Assembly: GCA_902806305.1 (NCBI GenBank)
Contig: CADCWC010000221.1
Coordinates: forward strand, 1 to 6,691
Reading direction: 5' to 3'
From: an uncultured Thermoleophilia bacterium
GTDB lineage: Bacteria; Actinomycetota; Thermoleophilia; Gaiellales; F1-60-MAGs149
DNA: 6,691 bases
Shown here: piece after piece, positions 1 through 6,328 of the stretch
How positions within the stretch are numbered: the stretch's first letter is position 1
Layout of the letters: each line of letters opens with the position of its first letter
Program-made: the position numbers and the translations under genes
Notes under the pieces: model-generated
Seen by the model: the letters and a program-made list of their open reading frames with translations, nothing else
The model's database searches: none
What the model was told of the DNA's origin: nothing

Positions 1-944
1 AGCGTGATCGACGCGCCCGCCATCTCGAGGCTCGTGATGTAGGAGCCGACGAGGCTGCGGCCGAGCACGAGGCCCCGCTCGCGCAGGATCCGGTCGACCT
101 CGTTGAAGATCAGGTACTGCTCGATGAGCGGCGTCCCGCCGAGGCCGTTCACGAACGCGAGCACCGACGAGCCGGCCTCGGGCCGCAGGTCGTCGAGGAC
201 GGCGCTCATCATGGACTCGACGATCTGGGACGCCGGACCGATCTTCTCGCGGCGCCGCCCAGGCTCGCCGTGGATGCCGACGCCGACCTCGATCTCGTCG
301 GGACCGAGGTCGAAGATCGGCGTGCCGGAGGCCGGCGTGGCGCAGGACGTCAGGGCGACGCCGAAGGACCGTGCGCGCTCGTTGACGGCGCGGGCCGCGG
401 CGGCGACCTCGGCCAGCGACCCGCCCGCCTCCGCCCGGGCGCCCGCGATCTTCTCGAGCAGCACGGTCGCGCCCGTCCCACGCCGACCGGCGGTGTAGAG
501 GCTGTCCTCGACCGCCACGTCGTCGTTGACGAGCACGGTCTCGACCTCGATGTCGTCGTCCTCGGCGAGCTCCGCGGCCATCCGGAAGTTGAGGACGTCG
601 CCCGTGTAGTTCTTGACGATGTGGAGGACGCCCGCACCGCTCGAGACGGCGCGGGTCGCGGCGGCCATCTGGTCCGGCACAGGCGACGTGAAGACGGCGC
701 CCGCGCACGCCGCGTCGAGCATGCCGAGGCCGACGAAGCCGCCGTGCAGCGGCTCGTGGCCCGAGCCGCCGCCCGAGACGAGCCCGACCTTGGCCGACAC
801 GGGGGCGTCGGCCCGCACCACGAGGAGGTTCTCGGCGTCGATGCGGAGGAGGCCCGGGTGGGCTGCCGCCATGCCCGCGAGCGCCTGGGGCACCAGCTGC
901 TCGGGGTCGTTCAGGAACTTCTTGACCCGAGTGACCGTGCTCAC
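1..944 (-). CDS. dhaK: Dihydroxyacetone kinase, DhaK subunit (3' end off the window)
   Basis: This is the dihydroxyacetone-binding subunit of a two- or three-part Dha kinase, which phosphorylates dihydroxyacetone to dihydroxyacetone phosphate in the cytoplasm. 314 residues are visible and the frame is still open at base 1, ending in the conserved SIT-L stretch, so only roughly 20 C-terminal residues should be missing. The three active-site residues known from E. coli DhaK are all present at a constant offset of +7: H63 in GGGSGHEP (E. coli H56), D116 in KNYTGD (D109), and H225 in GVGIHGEPG (H218, which binds the substrate covalently). The loop after GEPG is about 25 residues shorter than in E. 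coli, as in many other bacterial DhaKs. The start is GTG at 944, chosen because GGGAGG lies 6 bases upstream and the family N-terminus (VKKFLNDP) begins there. The gene has its own promoter. DhaL would be expected beyond the left edge, so whether the phosphoryl donor is ATP or a PTS protein cannot be told here. Confidence 0.95.
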   Translation of the reverse strand, partial: MSTVTRVKKFLNDPEQLVPQALAGMAAAHPGLLRIDAENLLVVRADAPVSAKVGLVSGGGSGHEPLHGGFVGLGMLDAACAGAVFTSPVPDQMAAATRAVSSGAGVLHIVKNYTGDVLNFRMAAELAEDDDIEVETVLVNDDVAVEDSLYTAGRRGTGATVLLEKIAGARAEAGGSLAEVAAAARAVNERARSFGVALTSCATPASGTPIFDLGPDEIEVGVGIHGEPGRRREKIGPASQIVESMMSAVLDDLRPEAGSSVLAFVNGLGGTPLIEQYLIFNEVDRILRERGLVLGRSLVGSYITSLEMAGASIT

Positions 945-950
945 GTCGCC

Positions 951-956
951 CCTCCC
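951..956 (-). promoter_or_regulatory. Ribosome binding site of dhaK
   Basis: On the minus strand GGGAGG is followed by 6 bases and then GTG at 944. It supports the GTG as the dhaK start, since no ATG lies near the family N-terminus. Confidence 0.75.
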
Positions 957-1009
957 GTTCGTGTCGGGACGACCGCCGCCGTGCCGGTCTCCGCTCCCAG
1001 TGGGCGCCG

Positions 1010-1039
1010 ACGCTACCGGAGCGCCGTCCGTCGCGTCAA
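1010..1039 (-). promoter_or_regulatory. Probable vegetative sigma-factor promoter for dhaK
   Basis: On the minus strand TTGACG (1039-1034) is followed by an 18-base spacer and TAGCGT (1015-1010). The first hexamer matches the -35 consensus TTGACA at five of six bases, and the second fits the TAnnnT form of -10 boxes common in high-GC Actinobacteria. Transcription would start near 1003, giving a leader of about 60 bases before the dhaK GTG. The -35 box includes the TGA stop of the DUF177 gene (1038-1036), so the promoter begins exactly where that gene ends. This suggests dhaK is transcribed independently of the upstream genes. I see no clear operator palindrome in the leader. Confidence 0.6.
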
Positions 1040-1566
1040 GCGGCCGGACCGCGCTCCTCGGTCGAGACGTGCAGCTCGCGGAGCTTCGCCCAACGGCCGT
1101 CCTCGACGGTCGGGGCGCAGTCGCACGGACCCTCGTTGAGGTTCGCGCCGCAGGAGACGCAGAGGCCCAGGCAGTCCTCGCGGCAGAGGACCTGGAAGGG
1201 CATCGCGAGCACGGCGGCGTCGGACGCCCAGCGGTCGGTGTCGACGCGGTCGTCGTCCAGGTACTCGCACGTCATGTCGGCCTCGGCGCCCGGCTCGGGG
1301 TTGAAGGCGTGGTACTCCTCGGCCCGGATCGACTCGTCGATGTGCGCCGGCTCGAGGCAGCGGTGACACGGTCCGGTGAGGTGGACGTCGAAGCGGAGCG
1401 CGAAGACGAACCCGCTGCGCAGCCGGGTGACGGCGAAGTCCGCGGGGACGGTGGCGGGGTCCGCCTCGTACTGGAGGCCGCCGAGGGTGAACGGCGGGAT
1501 GGTGACGTCGTGGGTCTCGCGGTGGTGGTCACCGACGGCGAGCCGGACGGTACGGAGATCGAACAC
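1036..1566 (-). CDS. DUF177 / YceD family cysteine-rich protein
   Basis: This 176-residue protein belongs to the DUF177 (YceD) family, whose genes usually sit directly before rpmF (ribosomal protein L32). The E. coli member has been linked to 23S rRNA accumulation, but the molecular role is not settled. The family signature is visible: GPCHRCLEP (C67, C70), then the run around residues 128-150 with C128, C132, C136, C139 and a final C148/C150 pair after CGANLN. The cysteine spacing suggests bound zinc, which is an inference. The middle (residues 85-115) is acidic. The start is GTG at 1566, supported by AAGGAGG 8 bases upstream. The coiled-coil gene lies 96 bases upstream. Downstream there is no rpmF: only 91 bases separate the stop from dhaK. 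No transmembrane segment or signal peptide is seen. Confidence 0.88.
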   Translation of the reverse strand: MFDLRTVRLAVGDHHRETHDVTIPPFTLGGLQYEADPATVPADFAVTRLRSGFVFALRFDVHLTGPCHRCLEPAHIDESIRAEEYHAFNPEPGAEADMTCEYLDDDRVDTDRWASDAAVLAMPFQVLCREDCLGLCVSCGANLNEGPCDCAPTVEDGRWAKLRELHVSTEERGPAA

Positions 1567-1574
1567 GTCGATCC

Positions 1575-1581
1575 CCTCCTT
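1575..1581 (-). promoter_or_regulatory. Ribosome binding site of the DUF177 gene
   Basis: AAGGAGG on the minus strand lies 8 bases before GTG at 1566. It is a near-perfect anti-16S match and fixes the GTG as the start. Confidence 0.8.
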
Positions 1582-1610
1582 GGTGACTCTGCCCGGCCCT
1601 CGTCGGGGCG

Positions 1611-1639
1611 TCGCGGTCTCGGTCGGCCGACCGCCGCGA
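1611..1639. repeat. Nested inverted repeat in the spacer before the DUF177 gene
   Basis: The centre is a perfect 14-base palindrome, CGGTCGGCCGACCG (1620-1633). It is flanked by an outer pair, TCGCGG (1611-1616) and CCGCGA (1634-1639), with three unpaired bases on one side. In RNA this could form a hairpin in the leader of the DUF177 gene, about 30 bases upstream of its ribosome binding site. In DNA it could be an operator for a dimeric regulator. No T-run follows on the minus strand, so it is not a standard intrinsic terminator. Function unknown. Confidence 0.55.
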
Positions 1640-1662
1640 GGTCCGGGTGGATGGACGAATGG

Positions 1663-2166
1663 CTAGCGGGTGTTCATCTCCTGGAACGCACCGGTGACAC
1701 CGGAGCTTCCCGTCCGCTCGGGCGAGCGCTGCGACAGCTGCTCCCGGCCGCGCTGCACGGCGCTCAGGAACTTGCCGAGGTTGACCTCGAGCGTCGAGAG
1801 GATCTCGTCGGCGTAGTCCTCGGCCCCGAGCCGCACCTCGCGCTCACGGCCCTTGGCCGTCTCGATGAGCTGGTGCGCCTGCCGCTCGGCGAGCCGGACG
1901 ATCTCCTGCTGCGACGCCTCGTGGGCGGCGAGCTGGCGCGCCTCGGAGATGATCCGCTCGGACTCGCGCTTGGCCTCGCCGATGATCTCCTGCCGCTCCT
2001 TGACGAGCCAGCGGGCCTGTTTGATCTCCTCGGGGATCGTGGCGCGCATCTGGTCCAGGATCTCCCAGATCTCCTCGCGGTCGATCCGGACCTGGTCGGT
2101 CAGCGGCACCGCTTTGGCGTCGTGGACCAGCTGGTCGAGCTTGTCGATGAGCACCAGGACATCCAT
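1663..2166 (-). CDS. DivIVA-like cytoplasmic coiled-coil protein
   Basis: This 167-residue protein is almost entirely charged helix. From about residue 28 to 150 it is rich in E, K, R, Q and A with heptad-like spacing, so a long coiled coil is expected. The N-terminus (MDVLVLIDKLDQLV) resembles the short lead-in of actinobacterial DivIVA-like or 'cell division initiation' proteins encoded next to coaD. Such proteins are often mis-named F0 ATP synthase subunit b because of coiled-coil similarity. No membrane anchor is seen here and no other ATP synthase gene is present, so I do not use that name. The short tail after residue 145 is S/T/G/R-rich and probably disordered. The ATG at 2166 has AGGAGG 6 bases upstream (2178-2173). 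The gene lies 90 bases after coaD and 96 bases before the DUF177 gene. A cell-division or envelope-organising role is inferred only from family and context. Confidence 0.8.
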   Translation of the reverse strand: MDVLVLIDKLDQLVHDAKAVPLTDQVRIDREEIWEILDQMRATIPEEIKQARWLVKERQEIIGEAKRESERIISEARQLAAHEASQQEIVRLAERQAHQLIETAKGREREVRLGAEDYADEILSTLEVNLGKFLSAVQRGREQLSQRSPERTGSSGVTGAFQEMNTR

Positions 2167-2256
2167 GGCAATCCTCCTGACGGCGAGCCTACGGACCGTC
2201 CCGCGTACGCCGCAGGTTGGGTCGGTCCGCCGCCTCGAGACACGTAAGCGACCACT

Positions 2257-2751
2257 TTACGACCGTTCCGTGCCGAACCGCCCCGCAAACGCCCGGGCCA
2301 CGGCAGGCGGCACGAGGCCCTCCACGGAGCCCCCGAAGGCCGCGATCTCCTTCACGCCGCTCGACGACACGAAGGAGTAGCGACTCGAGCTCATCAGGTA
2401 GACCGTCTCGATCTCCGGCGCCATGCGCTTGTTGAGGTGTTGCATCTGGAACTCCCACTCGAAGTCCGAGACGGCGCGCAGGCCCTTGACGAGCGCCGAG
2501 GCGCCGCGGGAGCGGGCGAAGTCGACGACCAGGTTCGTGAACGGCTCGGCCGTGACGTTCGCGAACTGCCCGCACGAGTCCTCGAGGAAGGCGATCCGCT
2601 CCTCGACGCTGAACATCGGCTCCTTGTGCTTCGGGCGACGGACGACACCGACCACGACGCGGTCGAAGAGGCTCGCCGCACGCTCGATCACGTCGACGTG
2701 GCCGAGCGTGACGGGGTCGTAGCTGCCCGGGCAGACCGCGACCCGGGTCAC
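2257..2751 (-). CDS. coaD: Phosphopantetheine adenylyltransferase
   Basis: CoaD transfers AMP from ATP to 4'-phosphopantetheine, giving dephospho-CoA, the penultimate step of coenzyme A synthesis in the cytoplasm. At 164 residues it has the normal family length (about 160). Motifs in order are: PGSYDP at 8-13, the nucleotidyltransferase T/HxGH motif as TLGH at 15-18, KGLRAVSDFEWE at 89-100, and the nucleotide-binding YSFVSSSGVKE at 125-135. The family's active-site residues appear intact. The GTG start at 2751 overlaps the rsmD stop as GTGA (2751-2748) and has GGAGG 4 bases upstream, so the two genes are probably translationally coupled. Pairing of rsmD and coaD is common in bacteria. The stop is TAA, whereas the three upstream genes of the cluster end in TGA, and the first non-overlapping spacer of the left part follows it. 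Confidence 0.96.
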   Translation of the reverse strand: MTRVAVCPGSYDPVTLGHVDVIERAASLFDRVVVGVVRRPKHKEPMFSVEERIAFLEDSCGQFANVTAEPFTNLVVDFARSRGASALVKGLRAVSDFEWEFQMQHLNKRMAPEIETVYLMSSSRYSFVSSSGVKEIAAFGGSVEGLVPPAVARAFAGRFGTERS

Positions 2752-3302
2752 CGGACCTCCGTCGGAGAGGCGCGCAGGACGGTCAGCCGCGCTGCGCCGA
2801 CCCGCCGGTCGGACAGCACCTCGAAGCCCTCGAGCGCGACCTCCTCGCGCGCCGCGGTCTCGAGCGCCACGCGACCGTCGGCGGTGAGGACGGCGGGGAG
2901 GCGGAGGCGGAGCTCGGGCACGAACGCGGCGGCGGCGGCGTAGGGCGGGTCGACGAGGACGAGATCGTAGCGCCGGCCCTCCCGGGCGTCGGCGCGGAGC
3001 AGCCGGCGGGCGTCGACCGGGCGGACGCGACACCGCGGTCCGACGCCGAGCGCGGCGATGTTGGCCTCGAGCGCGCGCCGCGCGGCGGGGTCGATCTCGC
3101 AGAAGACGCAGGAGGCGGCGCCGCGCGACAGCGCCTCGAGCCCGAGCGCGCCGGTGCCCGCGAAGAGGTCGAGGCACGCGTCGCCCTCGACGGAGCCGAG
3201 CGTCGCGAAGAGCGACTCGCGGGCCCGGTCCGACGTCGGCCGCGTCGCCCCGCGCGGCGCCGTCAGGCGACGGGACCCGAACTCGCCCGCGACGATCCTC
3301 AC
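2748..3302 (-). CDS. rsmD: 16S rRNA (guanine(966)-N2)-methyltransferase
   Basis: RsmD uses S-adenosylmethionine to methylate N2 of G966 (E. coli numbering) in 16S rRNA during assembly of the small ribosomal subunit. The protein has 184 residues, normal for the family. The N-terminus shows RIVAGEFGSRRL (2-13) and RPTSDRARESLF (21-32), both typical. The Rossmann-type SAM-binding loop is LDLFAGTGALG (44-54), with acidic E69 and D71 at the end of the next strand. The catalytic motif IV appears as DPPY (118-121). The start is GTG at 3302, set by the family N-terminus and by a GTGA overlap with the recG stop (3302-3299). No strong Shine-Dalgarno is visible at this junction, so translation probably depends on ribosomes finishing recG. 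An open frame in the same phase continues far upstream, but that is a shadow of recG and not an N-terminal extension. Confidence 0.95.
   Translation of the reverse strand: MRIVAGEFGSRRLTAPRGATRPTSDRARESLFATLGSVEGDACLDLFAGTGALGLEALSRGAASCVFCEIDPAARRALEANIAALGVGPRCRVRPVDARRLLRADAREGRRYDLVLVDPPYAAAAAFVPELRLRLPAVLTADGRVALETAAREEVALEGFEVLSDRRVGAARLTVLRASPTEVR
2756..2760 (-). promoter_or_regulatory. Ribosome binding site of coaD inside the rsmD 3' end
   Basis: GGAGG on the minus strand lies 4 bases before GTG at 2751, within the last codons of rsmD. It supports the GTG start, right before the conserved RVAVCPGSYDP N-terminus. Confidence 0.7.
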
Positions 3303-5377
3303 CCGCGGACCAGTCCGGCGATCACCGCGCCGAAGCGCTCGTCGGCGGCCGTCTCGACGACGGGGTCCCCCGGCCCGTCGAGCAGCGTCCGGGCGTCCTC
3401 GCGCGCCTCCTCGAGCAGCCGCCGGTCCCGCGACAGCCGCGCGTGCCGGAGCTCGGAGCGGCCGCTCTGGAGGCGCCCCAGCAGGTGGCCCTCGCCGCGC
3501 ATCTCGAGGTCGATCTCGGCCAGGTCGAAGCCGCTCGCGTGCTCGACCAGGGCCTTCAGCCGCGCGCGCCCCTCGTCGGTGGGCTCGGCGGACTCGTAGA
3601 GGAAGCAGTAGGACTGCTCGCTGCCACGGCCCACCCGACCGCGCAGCTGGTGGAGCTGTGCGAGCCCGAAGCGGTCGGCGTCCTCCACCACCATCACCGA
3701 CGCGTTCGGCACGTCGACGCCCACCTCGATCACCGTCGTCGCGACCAGCACGTCGAGCGCGCCGCCCGCGAAGCGGCGCATGACGTCGAGCCGCTCGGCG
3801 GCGGGCAGCTGTCCGTGCAGACAGCCGACCCGCACCTCGGAGAGCGGTCCGGCGGCCAGGTGGTCGGCCTCGTCCTCGGCGGCCCGCGCCTGCACCGACT
3901 CGGAGCCCTCGACGAGCGGGCAGACGATGTAGGCCTGCCGCCCGGCGCCGACCTGCTCGACGATCCAGCGGTAGTGGTCCGGACGCTTCGCGGCGGGCAC
4001 GACGCGGGTCGGCACCGGCAGCCGGCCCGCGGGCAGCTCGTCGATGACCGTCACGTCGAGGTCGCCGTACAGCGTGAGGGCGAGCGACCGCGGGATCGGG
4101 GTCGCGCTCATCAGCAGCACGTCGGGCCGCTCCCCCTTGCCGCCGAGCGCCTTGCGCTGCTCCACGCCGAAGCGGTGCTGCTCGTCGATCACCGCGAGCC
4201 CGAGTCGCGCGAAGGTGGTGGCGTCCTGCACCAGCGCGTGCGTCCCCACCACGAGGAGCGGCGCGGCCAGCGCCATCCGCTCGGCGGCCTCGCGCCGCTC
4301 GCGCGCCGGGAGCCGCCCGGTGAGCAGCAGCGGGACGATCCCGAACGGCGCGAGCAGGCGCACGAAGGTGCGCAGGTGCTGCTCGGCGAGCAGCTCCGTG
4401 GGCGCCATGATCGCCGCCTGCCGGCCGTTCTCGAGCGCGAGCAGGGCGGCGAACAGCGCCACGATCGTCTTGCCGCTCCCCACGTCCCCCTGCAGCAGCC
4501 GGTGCATCCGGCGGTCGCTGCACATGTCCGCGAAGATCTCGCGCAGCGACCGCACCTGCGCGCCGGTGAGCTCGAAGGGAAGCGCCCCCTTGAGCCGGCT
4601 CGTGAGGTCGCGGCGGTTCTCGAACGCGATGCCGTTGCGCCGCGCGCGGGCCAGCGCGTTGGCGCGTCGCATCAGGATCTGCACGAAGAGCAGCTCCTCG
4701 AACGCCAGCCGCGAGCGCCCCTCCTCCGCCTCGGCGATCGACGTGGGGCGGTGCACCATGCGAAGCGCGGCGGGGAGCAGCGGCACGCGCGCCCGCGCCA
4801 CCGCCGACGGCGGCAGGTACTCCACCACGAGCGGCAGGAGCTGGTCGATGTAGCCGTCGATCAGGGCGCGGATCGCCTTCACGCCCAGTCCCTCGGTGGC
4901 GGGGTACACCGACAGCACGCGCCCCCCGCTCGTCCCCTCGTCGTCGTCGCCGAGGTTCACGAACTCGCGCGGCTGCATCTGGCGCCCGTGGAAGAAGCGC
5001 ACGGAGCCGGTGACCAGCAGCGTCTCCCCCTTCTGGATCTGCCGGTCGAGGTAGGGCTGCCCGGGCCACGAGACCTCGATCATCCCGGTGCCGTCGCGCA
5101 GCACGGCCTGGAAGATCCGCAGCCCCTTGCGGGTGGGGATCACTCCCTTCGACACCACCTGCCCGATCACCGTGGCATCCATCCCCGGCTCGAGCGACGC
5201 GATCGAGGCCACGGTGCTCGCGTCCTCGTACCGGTGCGGGACGTGGAAGAGCAGGTCCCCCGCGGTGGCGATGTTGAGCCGGAGCAGCGCCTCGGCACGT
5301 TTGGGCCCCACCCCCTTGAGGTAGGTCACCGGCGTGTCGAGGAAGAGGCGGCGCGTCTCCGCCGACCCGGCGCTCAC
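3299..5377 (-). CDS. recG: ATP-dependent DNA helicase RecG
   Basis: RecG is a double-stranded DNA translocase that remodels stalled replication forks and branched recombination intermediates. The 692-residue length matches the family (E. coli 693). The N-terminal wedge/OB region spans about residues 15-145, starting with the helix-hairpin-like LKGVGPKRAEALLRL (20-34). The helicase core follows: Walker A GDVGSGKT (297-304), Walker B/DExH as DEQH (398-401), motif III SATP (424-427), the DNA-contact stretch ATTVIEVGVDVP (546-557), and motif VI QLRGRVGRG (577-585). The C-terminal part (620-692) carries the conserved EIDLEMRGEG. The GTG start at 5377 overlaps the ftsY stop (GTGA), and the stop overlaps the rsmD start in the same way. 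Glycine codon choice differs along the gene: by hand count GGG is about 23 of 37 before residue 433 and about 7 of 26 after it. All key residues are intact, so an enzyme made from this reading frame should work. Confidence 0.97.
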   Translation of the reverse strand: MSAGSAETRRLFLDTPVTYLKGVGPKRAEALLRLNIATAGDLLFHVPHRYEDASTVASIASLEPGMDATVIGQVVSKGVIPTRKGLRIFQAVLRDGTGMIEVSWPGQPYLDRQIQKGETLLVTGSVRFFHGRQMQPREFVNLGDDDEGTSGGRVLSVYPATEGLGVKAIRALIDGYIDQLLPLVVEYLPPSAVARARVPLLPAALRMVHRPTSIAEAEEGRSRLAFEELLFVQILMRRANALARARRNGIAFENRRDLTSRLKGALPFELTGAQVRSLREIFADMCSDRRMHRLLQGDVGSGKTIVALFAALLALENGRQAAIMAPTELLAEQHLRTFVRLLAPFGIVPLLLTGRLPARERREAAERMALAAPLLVVGTHALVQDATTFARLGLAVIDEQHRFGVEQRKALGGKGERPDVLLMSATPIPRSLALTLYGDLDVTVIDELPAGRLPVPTRVVPAAKRPDHYRWIVEQVGAGRQAYIVCPLVEGSESVQARAAEDEADHLAAGPLSEVRVGCLHGQLPAAERLDVMRRFAGGALDVLVATTVIEVGVDVPNASVMVVEDADRFGLAQLHQLRGRVGRGSEQSYCFLYESAEPTDEGRARLKALVEHASGFDLAEIDLEMRGEGHLLGRLQSGRSELRHARLSRDRRLLEEAREDARTLLDGPGDPVVETAADERFGAVIAGLVRG

Positions 5378-6306
5378 CCCTCGAGCACCTCTCTGGCGAA
5401 CGCCTTGGCGTCGAACGGCTCGAGGTCGCCGGCCTTCTCGCCGGTGCCCAGGAACTTCACCGGGACGTCGAGCGCCTCGTGCACGGCGATCACGATGCCG
5501 CCCCGCGCGGTGCCATCGACCTTGGTGACCACGAGCCCCGACACCGGCACCGCTTCGGCGAAGGTCTTCGCCTGCGAGACCGCGTTCTGTCCGATCGTGC
5601 CGTCGAGCACCAGGAGCGTCTCGTGGGGGGCGTCGGGGAGCCGCTTCTTGATCACGCGCACCACCTTCTTCAGCTCCTCCATCAGGCCGCCGCTGGTGTG
5701 CAGCCGGCCGGCCGTGTCGACGACGATGTAGTCCACCCCGCGGGTGATCCCGGCATCGAGCGCGTCGAAGGCCACGGCCGCCGGGTCGGTGCCCGGCTTC
5801 GCGCCGACGAACTCCGCGCCGGTGCGCTCGGACCAGACGCGCAGCTGGTCGATCGCGCCGGCGCGAAAGGTGTCGCCCGCGGCCACCAACACGCGCTTGC
5901 GCTGGTCGCGCAGCCGCTTGGCCAGCTTGCCGATGAACGTCGTCTTCCCCGCCCCGTTGACCCCGATCACGAGAATGACCGTGGGCCCCGACGTGGCCGT
6001 GCGGAGCGCGGGGTCGCTGTTCCCCTTCTCGAGCGTCTGCTGCACGCCGAGCCGCAACAGGTCGAGGAAGTCCTTGTCGCTGTTGATGAAGCCCTGCTTC
6101 CCCAGCCGGTCGAGCTCCGAGACGAGCTCCAGGGTGGTCTTCACCCCGAAGTCGGCGTCGAGCATCATCTCCTCCACCCGCTCGAGCGACATCGGGTCGA
6201 TGCCGCCGCGCACGATGACGCCGACGTCGGTGAGGGCGACGTCCTTGATCTTCTGCCAGAGCGACCGCCGCGGGAGGTCGCCCTCGCGCTTGAAGAGAAG
6301 TGCCAT
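5374..6306 (-). CDS. ftsY: Signal recognition particle receptor FtsY (short form)
   Basis: FtsY is the SRP receptor GTPase. It docks ribosome-SRP complexes at the cytoplasmic membrane and, with Ffh, delivers membrane proteins to the Sec translocon. The 310-residue protein has only the NG core: a helical N domain at about 15-95, then the GTPase G domain. Visible motifs are G1 GVNGAGKT (115-122), DTFRAGA (145-151), G3 DTAGR (197-201), G4 TKVDG (261-265) and G5 GTGE (287-290). The SRP-GTPase motif usually read as DAxxGQ appears as DGTIGQ (235-240). The long acidic A domain of E. coli FtsY is absent. A basic, partly hydrophobic N-terminus (MALLFKREGD) may serve for membrane contact, which is an inference. 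The ATG at 6306 matches the usual N-domain beginning, but the preceding bases (CTCTCTGC) hold no Shine-Dalgarno. The gene overlaps recG by GTGA and is probably first in the ftsY-recG-rsmD-coaD cluster. Confidence 0.96.
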   Translation of the reverse strand: MALLFKREGDLPRRSLWQKIKDVALTDVGVIVRGGIDPMSLERVEEMMLDADFGVKTTLELVSELDRLGKQGFINSDKDFLDLLRLGVQQTLEKGNSDPALRTATSGPTVILVIGVNGAGKTTFIGKLAKRLRDQRKRVLVAAGDTFRAGAIDQLRVWSERTGAEFVGAKPGTDPAAVAFDALDAGITRGVDYIVVDTAGRLHTSGGLMEELKKVVRVIKKRLPDAPHETLLVLDGTIGQNAVSQAKTFAEAVPVSGLVVTKVDGTARGGIVIAVHEALDVPVKFLGTGEKAGDLEPFDAKAFAREVLEG

Positions 6307-6328
6307 GCAGAGAGCGGATTGAAAGGTG

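Noticed and set aside
1663..2166. F0 ATP synthase subunit b
   Set aside because: No membrane-spanning segment and no neighbouring atp genes; similarity would rest on coiled-coil composition only.
613..2247. Long plus-strand open frame of 544 codons
   Set aside because: It lies antisense to dhaK, the DUF177 gene and the coiled-coil gene, has no family-like motifs and an R/G/V/L-biased composition. It is an expected shadow in high-GC DNA.
2167..2290. Possible promoters before the coiled-coil gene (TAGGCT or TAAAGT as -10)
   Set aside because: Neither has a recognisable -35 box at a 16-19 base spacing, so I do not call a promoter there.
3303..5069. Minus-strand open frame running into rsmD that could be read as a giant fusion protein
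   Set aside because: Only the last 184 codons match RsmD. The rest is an R/A/G-rich shadow of recG, and the RsmD N-terminus starts at the GTG overlapping the recG stop.
3443..5731. Long plus-strand open frame of 762 codons antisense to recG and ftsY
   Set aside because: Histidine/arginine/glutamate-rich low-complexity translation, typical of the complement of a high-GC gene. The opposite strand encodes intact RecG and FtsY.
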